Source: CAVPWP01 sp050789285
GTDB taxonomy: Bacteria > Pseudomonadota > Alphaproteobacteria > Rhodobacterales > Rhodobacteraceae
Direction: 5' to 3'
Assembly (NCBI RefSeq): GCF_050789285.1
Contig: NZ_JBOUVX010000004.1
Coordinates: 1-64,000 of the forward strand
DNA length: 64,000 bases
This document shows positions 43,501 to 51,237 of this stretch, piece after piece (the stretch's first letter is position 1; each line of letters starts with the position of its first letter). The notes under the pieces are model-generated. The model did not search any database, was not told where the DNA came from, and worked only from the letters and a program-made list of their open reading frames with translations. The position numbers were made by a program, and so were the translations under genes.

Positions 43501-45459
43501 ACGACCCCGGACCCGCATGAGAACATGGAATTCCGGATCACCCTGCCCGATGGCGGATCGTTGTTTGTGTTCGGCGTGGAGCAGACGCCGGACGCGAGTG
43601 GCGTCTATACGATCGGATCGCGCCCCCCGATCTCCACGGATCTCCCAGGGGCGCCGATAAGCTTCACTCCTATCGGGACGGTGACCGTCCTGCCACCCCC
43701 GGATTTCTCCGGCGATCTCAGGATCGGAGTCGAGGCGGTCACCATCGACGCCGACCTCGACAGCCCGTTCGTCGACCGCGCGCCCTCGGCTCCGGTCGAT
43801 CTTGTCGTCGCGATCGATCCCGCTCCCGACCTCGTGATCACCCAGACAGAGGAAGATCTGGTGCTGGACGAGGGCGATCCCCCGGACCAGCCCGGCTTCC
43901 GGCCCGCCGATACCATCACGATCACGGTCACCGACATGGACGGATCGGAAGTCGTGGACGGCGTGTTCTTCAGCCTGGGCGATGTGCCGGCCGGGACCAC
44001 CTACACCCTTGGTGGCGCCCCCATTGCGGCGGCGGGCCCGGACCTTGTTCTTGCCCTCAGCCTTGCCGAGTTCGAGCTTCTCGAGGTGCAGTTCCCCTTC
44101 AACTTCGCCTCGAACGGCACGACACTGCCGGGCAGCCTTCGCGCGACGACGAACGAGGGCGGCGATGCAAGCGTCGCCTTCGCGGTCGAGGTCGTGGGCG
44201 ATCTCGATCTCGAGGTTACGGTGACGCCCACCGATCAGGCGCAAACCGGGATGCCGATCGAGGTGCCTCTCGGGATCGACGCCCAATTGGCGCCACCGCA
44301 GCCCACGCAGTCCGAGACCATCGACGAGATCGTGGTGACGTTCGATGCGCCCCTGCCCGCCGGCTCGACGGTCTCGGCCGGTGTGCTTTCGGCGGATCGT
44401 CAGACACTGACGCTGACCCGGGCGGCCACGCCGCCTGCCGACTTCACACTGCTCATCGCGGCCCTGGCGGTCACGGTGCCGGGGGACTTCGACGGCCCCC
44501 TGAGCGGTGTCGTGGTCGGCACCACCAACCACGGCACGACCGGACCCGAACCGTTTTCCGTCATCGTGAACGACCAGCCCGTGGTCACAGGGCCTGTCGA
44601 CCTCGGCCAGACGGCCCAGACGACACTCAGCGTGCCGGTGCAGGAGTTCCTCGTGAACGCGTCCGATCCCGACGGACTTTCGGGCATCGCCAACCTCGTC
44701 AGTGACGTGCCTGATGTCGCGGCCAGCGTCGTCGGCGGCAATGTCGAGATCACGATCCTGAACGGCTACTCCGGCCCCGTGACGTTCACCTATGACGTCA
44801 CCGACGCCGGCAGCCCGACGGCGGCGACGGCGACGACGGCCAGCCTTGACGTGGCAAGCCTTTTCCAGCTTGCAGAGTCCGGGAACACGACCATCGGACC
44901 CGGTGGCGCGACGATCCCCGTCGCCGACGACGTCACCGGCGGCGCCGGCACCAACGACATCGCCGTCGGAACGGACGGCGCGGAAGCCGTGATCTATGAG
45001 CCCGGCGTTCGGGACTATGCCGGAATCGAGGCGTTTTCCATGCTCGGCGGCGATGACCTCGTCGACCTTTCGGCAGCATCGACCGGGTTCCGGATCGACA
45101 TGGGCGCGGGCGACGATCGCGCGATCGGTGGCGCGGGGGCCGATACCCTTGACGGCGGTGCGGGCGCGGACACGCTGACGGGCGGCGCGGGGGCCGATGT
45201 CTTCGCGCTGACCACCGGGCTAGACATCGCGGACGTCATTACAGACTACGAGGCGGGCATCGACCGGTTCGACCTGAGCACAGTCCTGACAGGAAGCGAC
45301 GGGATCGACGGTCGGGCGAGCTTCGACAGCAGCACCGGCGAGCTTACCGTTCTTGGCAACGTAGCGGCGCAGGTCACCGCGGCAGGCGGAGGCATACCAG
45401 CCAGCGTCGAAGTGATCTTCCAGGATGCGAGTGGGGCGCAAGCGACGGCCGTGATCTGA
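34543..45459 (+). CDS. Giant repetitive type I-secreted RTX-type surface protein, 3638 residues
   Basis: Start ATG has GAGGTGAG upstream. Residues about 60-110 (LLLVQEDGSVIVLLGAGAHSLVI) resemble the conserved head segment of T1SS giant adhesins. From about 185 to 3400 runs an array of roughly 100-150-residue repeats; 14 copies of a D-x-DGSE motif occur, at about residues 337, 466, 715, 876, 1122, 1264, 1399, 1529, 1676, 1870, 2043, 2405, 2857 and 3133. Repeats typically read ETDAPV..., DGSE..., GLP.GT..., then P.DFST. The C-terminus has five glycine/aspartate RTX motifs (GGAGADTL type, about 3500-3560) and a secretion tail. It is very acidic, with about ten lysines and only two cysteines (2518, 2665). 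No LapG cleavage motif is seen. The convergent HlyD/ABC/TolC genes are the probable exporter. Likely role: adhesin or biofilm protein. Confidence 0.9.
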   Translation: MADGAGTVGDIAATGLTKADLEDLLSRAIQPGEIGPVSVFDTTDLSQFLLPLDKTLDRPLALEEHLLLVQEDGSVIVLLGAGAHSLVIRSGELVLSSQELSAVAKPEDDWSLLSDADRIDLAPFLAETRTTPSSSVDAADVVVNVPLVGLAISPLLPPTEFFFPDFPDDPVAGGPPPDVGIVQIAPVLDFEADAPVTLRLADFFEVTAGNAAFGERITEIGVTIGNLPAGTTASAGTITGTTFTFLGPPEAFAALTLTFPTDFSSQSRIDSAPGPLPGEIFANSNFGEGPVQTFPIRIVEEADLEMTGPGGVVEVETDAPVDFRPADAVLPAATDIDGSEEVTWVALSLAGLPPGALVSYDGGASFSPMGPGLSFSGSLAEYAAIVLRLPQDFSTTNPSTTISGEVVARTNEGGIETRPLDVVIVATPDITLTVPPLVTADEDGDGSDGGGVTVDLGIDVFVSDIDGSEDGTLVTLRFSGLPPGTLANGGALTGQSWTGTMAEANALALTFPGDYSGRVQVEVEASNPEGAEGTVQTIEIFPTGDVDLDVRPIVEAETDATVAIRPSDFWQASVSDGDPGQPPEVLTGVTLTLDDLPRGMAFVGVPPSTITYDAGAGGSFSFAGTEAEYLALQLVFPVDFSTKSTPGGDAATLSGTFAATSNEGTNGPVAVALTITPEGDAEIDDTLPDIVPDETDSPITFVPADLLLPAATDVDGSEAIETLTLVVEGLPNDGVFSLADVTGIPAGATATLAAAPDGSNTLTVTIAAAVVGIGNVEAAYAGLSITLPADFSTANRTDVGAATSRALDLTLSIATDEAQGAGDGEATATRQVDIGFSPDIALDAPATLTVAEDDGQPGAPGVSVALGIEITVDDADGSETEDPTDPRFAAVVTIGFAGLPAGTSVNGGTLSGSVWTGTVSEAEALVLTLPGDFSGSITNAITVRTPEGAETTIQTIEVTPTPDIEISGTIQTDETDAPVTVLLADFVTIAITDPNETLTRIEFTLPGLPAGTTSNAGSFAPDAAGTVTYSYVFVAGAGDPDFSTVTLTFPQDFSTTSPDLPLEATVAVSSDAGGPVVQTVPVIVGFEGDVVFPDGQLDLAETDAPVTFRPSDAVTPGTIDIDGSETIELVTVTFNNLPASTRFSTDDGASFQPATPTLDFSGTLEQYNRLVIELPADFSTENPLVALTATITATSNEPAGPEGTGSATLTVTVSAEGDIEITGTGLVELDENDPPGSTDDDTTTGAPVTFRLADALQAVATDLDGSEAVARADVLINGLPDGTTYALGGAFIAVPSGPAFALNTLTPAQYAALTFRLPDDFSTEGPGGTISGSVTFRTDESILAGEIDAGPTDGVESRGFVVTVTSEADVEITAADFTVIEDLGVPIPLNIDAVVTDIDGSEFITGISVTFSGLPTNGPTILGDGTVLSGPTATWTGDLAGLRALSVVSFPEHFSGIVAVAVTVVTNEGDPSGTTDTFLLNVTPVAEPTITLSVDASEANVTEFAPDGFSVKEDTSFRLLIDAATPDTDGSESLTRVVIENVPAGWLPAGAVPLGLFESGGADVASASVSGTTLTITFNPGVTDFSGALRVSPSSNTDRDVETIVGNDLLATVTAVDTAAGLADDIATDADSTDVDIDAVVDPIVLTTANASANENVAGFVGRPLSITNIDLTDTDGSERFERVTITLTIATDSDPFDPTDTALLELRVPNAALRPFVSIVQTGSTSDSVSYVLTPAGGATDAQFAQALENLQIRAGQHFSGIITTDGTVFWTETTTGDGEIDLSDNPDSRSFSTTVTFRPVAEAELTARVFVTNPSFVASGPTQITASADDASVVASGRLILRESTADESGPGQVTVFVGLAASTPDLDGSEGLQTLVIENVPTAWIAAQLSGTDLNRAALFSADGSAPISDAEYGKIASAVYDAGTGALTLTFVPDVTSFSAALALRPSLYEDFDVDRAPGDPFTSAGTFFAGDLNVVLTSVDSNSATTATSQASAEFNVDVNPINNFATVPNLPTGNEAQIDAANGVFQIPFEPLIPDADGSETVISVVLRDLPSTITVWVNDPDNPGGPKVPALITNIGGGANSWSLERGEWLTAELRGIPTHFAGEFPLTLEVVTREANGGTRTTLLNSELRVDPVVDAGDPSETRTTDEDTAVRVQIDGNLIDNPSNSPGSPEAILGNIVISNVQPDSFGRLPLFFDGAPIVDASDPSGYANLLPAITRPGGGVELVLSRVEADNLWVLPGQDSNEDIVFDVTMVYYETIVDWPGSPGVPTLQDLVDFFPAETWTQRTGTIRIDVTGVADAADVDGQDPAGFPGDPGDIAPVFRPDEIVDGIPNAERIYGYAGFDSAPFALDKRLRDFVIDTGFIFEDPAETFIGDVTPLSGTPTEILVPDGDPAADFDGSETEYFLITGVPPGLSFAGATPIDIAGQSFIVSIEQFDTLRVVPSQVTQPTYYDLTLNAIILEDDQPLPNLSGLTPEQALAALDALKGGAVSSIDFTIVVIPDPDFGSGPGCTPEQNLPLPVLQLIGSGDEDTQIALKVQITPDPPFYDSLADLATLPNGVVGSFGLGVRLPPGASLTADPAGAVLFDPITGLFAIDFAALGVDPSDPTLSAGTLLFTPPPHESSPVNPFDPSETFGNTDPYDALDQLEFVMILNNFTCDTTLSMTGGFGITINPVVDGPQIVFFGSNSAPEDTVFSPGITVRGIDPGERPVGEVLIRVDATNGGELLNASGTPLVGTPVAGGFVEYSVARADLPSLQLRAGEHYSGPLRIEVEAATQDIDLSIGTNTATRTFTIIPVADEPVFTFDDSLIDPDTGLPFVDLSVDPPVIQGIEDVPFLVSSVLEATTPDQDGSETYSVVISGVPDYLTVTAAPGAPAGGIINNGDGSYTISPAAYRFVQLLLADEHARTPDALDPAIPDSIPLRVTVNTLELANSDQNSGFVDILFRVRPDADAPTLSANAEPQTGAEDSGVPTVLAIVATTPDPHENMEFRITLPDGGSLFVFGVEQTPDASGVYTIGSRPPISTDLPGAPISFTPIGTVTVLPPPDFSGDLRIGVEAVTIDADLDSPFVDRAPSAPVDLVVAIDPAPDLVITQTEEDLVLDEGDPPDQPGFRPADTITITVTDMDGSEVVDGVFFSLGDVPAGTTYTLGGAPIAAAGPDLVLALSLAEFELLEVQFPFNFASNGTTLPGSLRATTNEGGDASVAFAVEVVGDLDLEVTVTPTDQAQTGMPIEVPLGIDAQLAPPQPTQSETIDEIVVTFDAPLPAGSTVSAGVLSADRQTLTLTRAATPPADFTLLIAALAVTVPGDFDGPLSGVVVGTTNHGTTGPEPFSVIVNDQPVVTGPVDLGQTAQTTLSVPVQEFLVNASDPDGLSGIANLVSDVPDVAASVVGGNVEITILNGYSGPVTFTYDVTDAGSPTAATATTASLDVASLFQLAESGNTTIGPGGATIPVADDVTGGAGTNDIAVGTDGAEAVIYEPGVRDYAGIEAFSMLGGDDLVDLSAASTGFRIDMGAGDDRAIGGAGADTLDGGAGADTLTGGAGADVFALTTGLDIADVITDYEAGIDRFDLSTVLTGSDGIDGRASFDSSTGELTVLGNVAAQVTAAGGGIPASVEVIFQDASGAQATAVI

Positions 45460-45463
45460 TGGG

Positions 45464-46783
45464 TCACCGCTCGCGCAGCGCCTCGGCTCCCGCCTTTCGG
45501 AAGGGCTTGAGCAGGTAGTCCAGCACCGTGCGTTCGCCGGTCAGGATATCCACCTGCGCGACCATCCCGGGGCGGATCTCGAGCACCTCGTCCCCGCGAA
45601 CCAGCGCGGTCTCCTCGGTGGCGACGACGATGGGGAAATAGGTCTGGCCTGTGGCCTCGTCCTGCGCGGCATCCGCGCCCACGCGCAGGACCTCGGCGGG
45701 CAACGCTCCGTAGATGGTGAAATCGAAGGCCGTCAGCTTGACCTTGGCCGGCAGTCCGGGACGAACGAAGGCGATGTCCTCCGGGCGAAGCCGCGCCTCG
45801 ACCTCGAGGCCTTCGCCCTCTGGGACGATCCTCAGCACTTCCTCTCCCGGGGCGATGACCTCGCCGATCGTGTTCACATTCAGCACCGACACGATTCCGG
45901 GCACCGGGGCGCGCAGCGTGGTGCGGGTGACGATGTCCTCGGCGCGCCTTAGCGTTTCGGCGATGATCGCAAGATTGTTCAGCGTCTCGCTGCGCTCGGC
46001 GTTGATCTCCGCACGGCGCAGTAGCCCGAGTTCGGTAAGCCGTGCGTTCGCCTCGACGAGGGCCGCCTCGGCCTGGGCGCGCCGGCTTTCGAGCCTGTCG
46101 CCCTCGGCTCGCATCGAGGTCCTTTCCCGCTCGACGGGAATGATCTGCGCGCGCGGAACGACGCCCGACGCCTCACGCAGGGCAATCTCCTCGTCCAGCA
46201 GGGCAAGGCTTTCGGCCGTCCGGGCAAGCCCGTCGGTCAACTCCTCGACCTCCTGAGCGCGCTGAAGCACCTGCGCCTCGAGAACGGCTCGCTGACTGAC
46301 GTAGGAGGCCCGGCGACTGTCGAAAAGGGCGCGCTCCTGAAGCGCGAGCGGATCGTCCTCGGGCAGTCCGAGCGGAGCGAAGCTCAGGGTCTCGACGTCC
46401 GTCAGCTCGGTCTCGAGACGATGCGCCCTTGCAAGCAAGGCGGCGCGCTGCGCCCGCACCTCGCCGAGTTCGGCCGAGACTCCGGTGTCGTCGATGCGAA
46501 CAAGATCCTCGCCTGCCGCCACGCGGTCACCCTCGGCCACCAGGATTTCGGCCACCAGCCCGCCTTCGAGGCTGTCGACCCCCCGTGCGCTGCCCGAGGG
46601 CACGACGCGCCCATCTGCCCGGGCGACCTCTTCGATCGTCGCCCAGCCTGCCCAAAGAATTCCGGCCACGAAGACCGCCACGATAAAAAGCAGGAAGAAC
46701 GTGAGACCGCGGCGCGGTCCACCGATCCGAGCCGCGCCTTCGCCAACCGCGAAGTCGGCGACCTCCCAGTCGCCGCGGCTCAT
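45464..46783 (-). CDS. Type I secretion membrane fusion protein (HlyD family)
   Basis: Periplasmic adaptor of 439 residues: an N-terminal cytoplasmic stretch, one membrane segment at about 27-49 (LTFFLLFIVAVFVAGILWAG), a biotinyl-lipoyl-like half (DSLEGGLVAEILVAEGDRVAAGEDLV), a long coiled coil (about 110-280), then the second lipoyl half and a beta-barrel. It bridges the ABC exporter and TolC. ATG 46783 overlaps the ATPase stop. Its stop lies 4 bp from the end of the convergent giant gene, so both transcripts must read into each other or share a terminator. Confidence 0.93.
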   Translation of the reverse strand: MSRGDWEVADFAVGEGAARIGGPRRGLTFFLLFIVAVFVAGILWAGWATIEEVARADGRVVPSGSARGVDSLEGGLVAEILVAEGDRVAAGEDLVRIDDTGVSAELGEVRAQRAALLARAHRLETELTDVETLSFAPLGLPEDDPLALQERALFDSRRASYVSQRAVLEAQVLQRAQEVEELTDGLARTAESLALLDEEIALREASGVVPRAQIIPVERERTSMRAEGDRLESRRAQAEAALVEANARLTELGLLRRAEINAERSETLNNLAIIAETLRRAEDIVTRTTLRAPVPGIVSVLNVNTIGEVIAPGEEVLRIVPEGEGLEVEARLRPEDIAFVRPGLPAKVKLTAFDFTIYGALPAEVLRVGADAAQDEATGQTYFPIVVATEETALVRGDEVLEIRPGMVAQVDILTGERTVLDYLLKPFRKAGAEALRER

Positions 46784-48981
46784 CCGGGTGGTCCCGAAGA
46801 AAGCGCTGCCAAGACCGTGTCTCGCGCCCCGTCCATCTGGACCCGCCCACCGTTGACGAGCACCACGCGATCCGTCAGGTCCAGAAGGCCCATGCGATGG
46901 GTCGAAACCACCAACGTCATGGGCCGTTCGGACAACGCCACCCGCAGACGCTCGATAAACCGGCGTTCGGCCTGTTGGTCCATGGACGACGTCGGTTCGT
47001 CAAGAAGAAGTACGCGCGGGCGCGGCAGAAGTGCCCGCGCCAGCGCCACCATCTGCCGCTGCCCGCCCGACAGGTTGCGCCCGCGTTCCGAAATCCGCAT
47101 CGCGAAGCCGTCCGGATGGGCGGCAGCGATCTGGTCCACGCCGGCCGTGCGCGCGGCGCGCAGGATCTCGGCATCGCTTGCACCGCGCATTCCGAAAGCG
47201 ATGTTTTCGGCCAAGGTGCCGGAAAAGAGGACCGCTTCCTGCGTCACAAGCTGGACTTCGGCCCGCAATTCCGCCGGGTGGATCTGAGCCATGTTGAGCC
47301 CGTCCACCAGGACGAGGCCCTCGTCGGGCTGGTAGAGACCCGCCAGAAGCCGGACGAGGCTTGTCTTCCCCGCACCAACCGGGCCAATCAGGCCGACTCG
47401 CTCGCCGCCGCCGATCGCGAGCGACACCCCACGCACGGCCGGGGCCGCCGCTTCGGGATAGGACAGCGTCGCGTCGCGCAGCTCCAGCGCTCCGTCGGCG
47501 ATCCTTGCATTCAGTTGGCGCGCATCCACCGCCGCGTCCGACGGAAGCGCCATCAGGGCGTCGATGCTTCGCAGGGTCGAAACAGCGAAACTCGCCCTGA
47601 CGAACAGCCCTGCCAGCGCTGCGGTCGGCGCCAGCGTGCGACCCGACAGGATCATCGCCGCGATGACCGCACCCATGGTGATCCGGCCCTCGAGCGCCAG
47701 GTACACGCCGATGACGATTATCCCGACAGACGACGCCTGACCTGCAAGTCCCGTCACGGTGGTGGCAAGCGTCGAAAGTCGCCGCGCCCGCTCTTCGGCG
47801 CGCGCGCTTTCCGTGACCTGACGTTCCCAGCGCTCCTGCATGCGCCCTTGCCCCGCAACGGCCTTGAGCGTCTCGATTTCGTTCACGGCCTCGACGGCGA
47901 CCGAGGTCTTCAGACCGCCCGTCGTCCGGGTTGCGCTGGATGCGCGGCGCAGCGGCCCAAGGACCGCCAGCCCCATCACGAGGACAACCCCCAGCGCGAT
48001 CGCGGGCGGCCAGGCGAGCGGGCCGCCGATATAGGCGATCACGGCGATGAACAGGATCGCAAAGGCAAGGTCAGTCAGGGTGGCAAGGCTCTGCGACGAG
48101 AACACGTCCCGGACCTGCTCGAAGTCCTTCAAAGTGTTCATCAGCGCCCCCGAAGGACCCGTTCGGGCCGATAGCTTCAGGTCCGCGATGTGACGGAAGA
48201 TCGAGGACGATACCGCAAGGTCGACGCGCCTGCCCACCCGGTCGATCACCCGGGCGCGCACCCATTTCAGCGCCGCATCCACGACCAGCGCAAGCCCGAC
48301 GCCGGCGACGAGTGACCAAAGTGTCACCAGCGCGGCATTGGGAAAGACCCGGTCGTAGACGTTCATCGTGAAGATCGGAATGGCAAGCGCGAGCAGATTC
48401 ACGACCACGGACGCAAGCACGACCTGAAGATAGTCCGACCCGTGCTGGCGGGCCGTGCCCCAGAACCAGTGTCTCTTGGGGTCCGCGCGGCCCGGCTCTG
48501 GCGGAGTCTTTGGCGCTGCGGTCCGCAAGAGAAGCGAATGCCCGACATAGCGATCCGCCAGTTCGGCCAGCGGGAGGTCGATCTCGTCCGAGGACCGCGC
48601 CGGCCAGAAAACCCGGGCAGTGCCACCATGGCGCGATATCAGAACGCAGGCGTCCCGCCCATCGAGGAACAGAATGGCGGGCAGCACGGCGTCGGGAAGA
48701 TCCCCGATCCGCCGGCGCACGACACGCGCCGAGTGGCCCCGGGCTTCCAGCGCAGCAACCGCACGGGCCGGCGAAAGACGACCGTCGGGCGGAAGGGCGA
48801 TCCCTCCCACAAGGGCGCGAGAGCCGATGTCGTGTCCAAGCAGCCGAAGCGCCGCGGCCATCGCCTCGGCTAGCGGGTCGATGGGCGTCCTTTCGAAGTC
48901 CCACCTGTCCTCGGCGGATGGCGCGTTCGTCCCGACGGCGATAGCAAGCCGCGAATTGTCCGGGCGGTCAGGCGTCGCCAT
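46780..48981 (-). CDS. Type I secretion ABC exporter (LapB/LssB type)
   Basis: Exporter of 733 residues. Residues about 30-165 form a C39-like domain without the catalytic Cys, the kind that recognises rather than cleaves its cargo. Next is a membrane domain of about six segments (175-440), then an NBD with Walker A GPVGAGKTS, signature LSGGQRQM and Walker B VLLLDEPTSSMD. This architecture is typical of exporters of large RTX adhesins. It overlaps the HlyD gene and is 26 bp downstream of the TolC gene. Confidence 0.92.
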   Translation of the reverse strand: MATPDRPDNSRLAIAVGTNAPSAEDRWDFERTPIDPLAEAMAAALRLLGHDIGSRALVGGIALPPDGRLSPARAVAALEARGHSARVVRRRIGDLPDAVLPAILFLDGRDACVLISRHGGTARVFWPARSSDEIDLPLAELADRYVGHSLLLRTAAPKTPPEPGRADPKRHWFWGTARQHGSDYLQVVLASVVVNLLALAIPIFTMNVYDRVFPNAALVTLWSLVAGVGLALVVDAALKWVRARVIDRVGRRVDLAVSSSIFRHIADLKLSARTGPSGALMNTLKDFEQVRDVFSSQSLATLTDLAFAILFIAVIAYIGGPLAWPPAIALGVVLVMGLAVLGPLRRASSATRTTGGLKTSVAVEAVNEIETLKAVAGQGRMQERWERQVTESARAEERARRLSTLATTVTGLAGQASSVGIIVIGVYLALEGRITMGAVIAAMILSGRTLAPTAALAGLFVRASFAVSTLRSIDALMALPSDAAVDARQLNARIADGALELRDATLSYPEAAAPAVRGVSLAIGGGERVGLIGPVGAGKTSLVRLLAGLYQPDEGLVLVDGLNMAQIHPAELRAEVQLVTQEAVLFSGTLAENIAFGMRGASDAEILRAARTAGVDQIAAAHPDGFAMRISERGRNLSGGQRQMVALARALLPRPRVLLLDEPTSSMDQQAERRFIERLRVALSERPMTLVVSTHRMGLLDLTDRVVLVNGGRVQMDGARDTVLAALSSGPPG

Positions 48982-49007
48982 GGCCCAGGTCCTTGCCCGA
49001 CACCGTG

Positions 49008-50420
49008 TCAGTCACCCAGGCTCTTGCGCCAGTCCGAGAAGCTGCGCGCATCGATCAGGTCGCCGGACGGCGCATCTCCGATCGCCGGCGCGCCGGCCTG
49101 CTGGCCCGCGTAGGTCAGCGCGTCGGTCGGCGGCTCGACCCCCAGGGTCGGCAACAGGACGCCCATTGCCGCGAGGAGGCGATAGTTGATGTAGGTTTCC
49201 AGCGATCGCAGGTTCGCAAGGTTGATCTGCGCCTCGAACAGCGAGATCTGCGTGTTCAGGACGTCGAGCAGCGACCGGGTTCCGACCTCGAACTCCTGCT
49301 CGTAGGATGCGCGGACGCCAAGCGAGAGGTCGACCTGTCTTTCGAGAAGACCGACACGCCGCTGCGCCGCCTCGCGATTGGCCCAGCTCTCGCGGACCTC
49401 GCGCTCGACCAGGCGGACCTGGGTCAGAAGGTCGGCGCGGGCTTCGTTCACCCGGCGGATATGCTCCTGCCGCAAGGCGCGGTTCTGGTTTCCCTGGAAC
49501 TCGTAGCGCAGGACAAGGCCGACGCCGTAGTCCTCGACCCGCCCTTCGAAGCCGTCCAGATCTTCGCCATAGACGGCATAGGCTTCAAGATCGAGGGTCG
49601 GATAGCGGTTCCCGTCGACCTTGCGGGAAAGCGCCTCGGCGCTGCCGACATCGGCCTGCAGGAAGCGGATCGTCGGGTTCGTGCGCCGCGCCACGGCAAG
49701 CGCCGCGTCCAGCTCGGACGGAACAGAGCCCGACATGCGCGGGATGCTTCCAAGCCCTTCGGCCTCGACGCCGACAGTCTCGAGGAAGAAGGCCTCGGCT
49801 TCGGCGGCTTCAAGCCGGAAGACGGCCACGGCGTCTTCGGCAAGAAAGACCCGTTCCTCGACCTGCTGAAGGTCCGCCACACCGACGACGCCGTTGTCGA
49901 ACGCCTGCTCGATCCGCCGCAGGACCTCGCGGTGGTAGTCGAGGTTCTGCTGGGCAAGGTCGATCAGGGTGCGGCTGCGCAGGACTTCGGCGTAGACCCG
50001 CACGGCCTCGAGCGACAGAAACTCGGACCTTTCGAGCACCCGAAGGGCAGCGGCGTCCACGCGATAGGCCTGGCGTTCGATCTCGGACCGCGTCGAGAAT
50101 CCATCGAAGATGGTCTGGCCGACCCGAGCTCGGAAAGCATAGCCCGAGATGGCCTCGTCCGCTGAAGACAGCGCCGGCGTCGTGGTGCCGGAATTGGCGC
50201 TGACGGCCGACTCGGCCTCGAGCGAGAAACGCGGCACGCGAAAGCTTCGGGCTTGGTCGAGCTCGAACTCGATGGCCTCCTTGTTGGCCGACGCCGACGA
50301 GATTTCGGGATTTGTCTCGAGAACATAGAGGATCGCATCCCCGACAGTCAGGGAATACACCGCAGACGGGCAAAAAAGAAGGCCGATGACACCGATCGCC
50401 CTGCTGAAGCCTCTCTTCAT
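49008..50420 (-). CDS. TolC-family outer membrane channel for type I secretion
   Basis: Outer membrane efflux protein of 470 residues from ATG 50420 (AGG upstream), with a signal peptide (FSRAIGVIGLLFCPSAVYS) and the internal repeat of two helical hairpin halves usual for TolC: NPEISSA.A opening, DLQQVEERV, then NPTIRFLQADVGSAEA opening the second half and GTRSLLDVLNTQISLFEAQINL near the end. First gene of the secretion operon; the TolC gene being included suggests a dedicated exporter. It diverges from the OmpA-domain gene across 124 bp. Confidence 0.92.
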   Translation of the reverse strand: MKRGFSRAIGVIGLLFCPSAVYSLTVGDAILYVLETNPEISSASANKEAIEFELDQARSFRVPRFSLEAESAVSANSGTTTPALSSADEAISGYAFRARVGQTIFDGFSTRSEIERQAYRVDAAALRVLERSEFLSLEAVRVYAEVLRSRTLIDLAQQNLDYHREVLRRIEQAFDNGVVGVADLQQVEERVFLAEDAVAVFRLEAAEAEAFFLETVGVEAEGLGSIPRMSGSVPSELDAALAVARRTNPTIRFLQADVGSAEALSRKVDGNRYPTLDLEAYAVYGEDLDGFEGRVEDYGVGLVLRYEFQGNQNRALRQEHIRRVNEARADLLTQVRLVEREVRESWANREAAQRRVGLLERQVDLSLGVRASYEQEFEVGTRSLLDVLNTQISLFEAQINLANLRSLETYINYRLLAAMGVLLPTLGVEPPTDALTYAGQQAGAPAIGDAPSGDLIDARSFSDWRKSLGD

Positions 50421-50544
50421 ACGACCTGCCCGCTCTAATTGGCGCTGGATTCTACATCGCAAGTTGATGCAACGTCGCAAACGGAACACCATCATTCAAG
50501 GCCAAATCATGTTGTCGATCAGACTGCCGCGTACCAGGAAGGAC

Positions 50545-51237
50545 ATGTCCCGCTCGCTTCGAAATGCCTTGGCGCAAGCGATCTGGATTCCGTTCCTGTT
50601 CGCCACGGTCGTCGCCGCACAGGGGCAGGAACTCGGAACGATCTTCTTCGATTTCGATAGCGCCACCCTGGACGCCGAGGGGCAGGCCAAGGTCGTAGCA
50701 ATCGCCAAGTCGCTTGACGCGTCGCCCTCGTACCGACCGTCGGTCGTGATCGGCCACACCGATGCCGTGGGATCAGCAAGCTACAATACGCAGCTTGGAT
50801 TGCGGCGGGCTCAAGCCGTCGCCGACGCGCTTGTCGCCAGTGGCGTTCCCGTCAGCCGCATCGGTTCGGTTTCGAGTCGCGGAAAGACGGACCTCGTCGT
50901 CATGGTGGCGACCGCCGAACGGCTTAACCGCCGGGTTGTGGTTTCTCTCGACGACATGCTCGCGGCCTGCCGGAGCTACCGCGATATCGACCTCAACCCG
51001 GCCGGCTTCGGCGACGCGTTCGAAGCCGACCTGCGAAGCCGGCTTGTCGAGGCCGCCGGCGCCTTCGAACGTTTTTCGGCCGACGGCCAGAACGCCCCGG
51101 CCTTCCAGATGTCGGGCGCCGCGAAATACGATTGCGGGATCGCCGCGGGCCTCGGCGCGAATGAACCGCGCAAACTCGAGTATGGGCAGCGATGCTTCTG
51201 CAACTCCGCCCGCCTGAGGGTGGCATTGGGTACGTAA
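50545..51237 (+). CDS. OmpA-domain protein with unknown C-terminal extension
   Basis: Protein of 230 residues; ATG 50545 has AGGAAGG upstream and opens a signal peptide (about 1-29). Residues about 30-130 form an OmpA/MotB-like peptidoglycan-binding domain: IFFDFDSATLDAEG, VVIGHTDAVGSASYN..LGLRRAQAVADAL, and SSRGKTD..V. The last 95 residues, with four cysteines near the end, are not recognised. It sits divergent to the TolC gene and may help to anchor or display the giant protein at the cell wall; that is inference. In-frame upstream ATGs would destroy the signal peptide. Confidence 0.8.
   Translation: MSRSLRNALAQAIWIPFLFATVVAAQGQELGTIFFDFDSATLDAEGQAKVVAIAKSLDASPSYRPSVVIGHTDAVGSASYNTQLGLRRAQAVADALVASGVPVSRIGSVSSRGKTDLVVMVATAERLNRRVVVSLDDMLAACRSYRDIDLNPAGFGDAFEADLRSRLVEAAGAFERFSADGQNAPAFQMSGAAKYDCGIAAGLGANEPRKLEYGQRCFCNSARLRVALGT

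Noticed and set aside
37873..44532. Long minus-strand frames inside the giant gene (for example 37873-39819 and 41857-44532)
   Set aside because: They are Arg/His/Gly-rich, have no RBS or family resemblance, and lie opposite a coherent repetitive protein.
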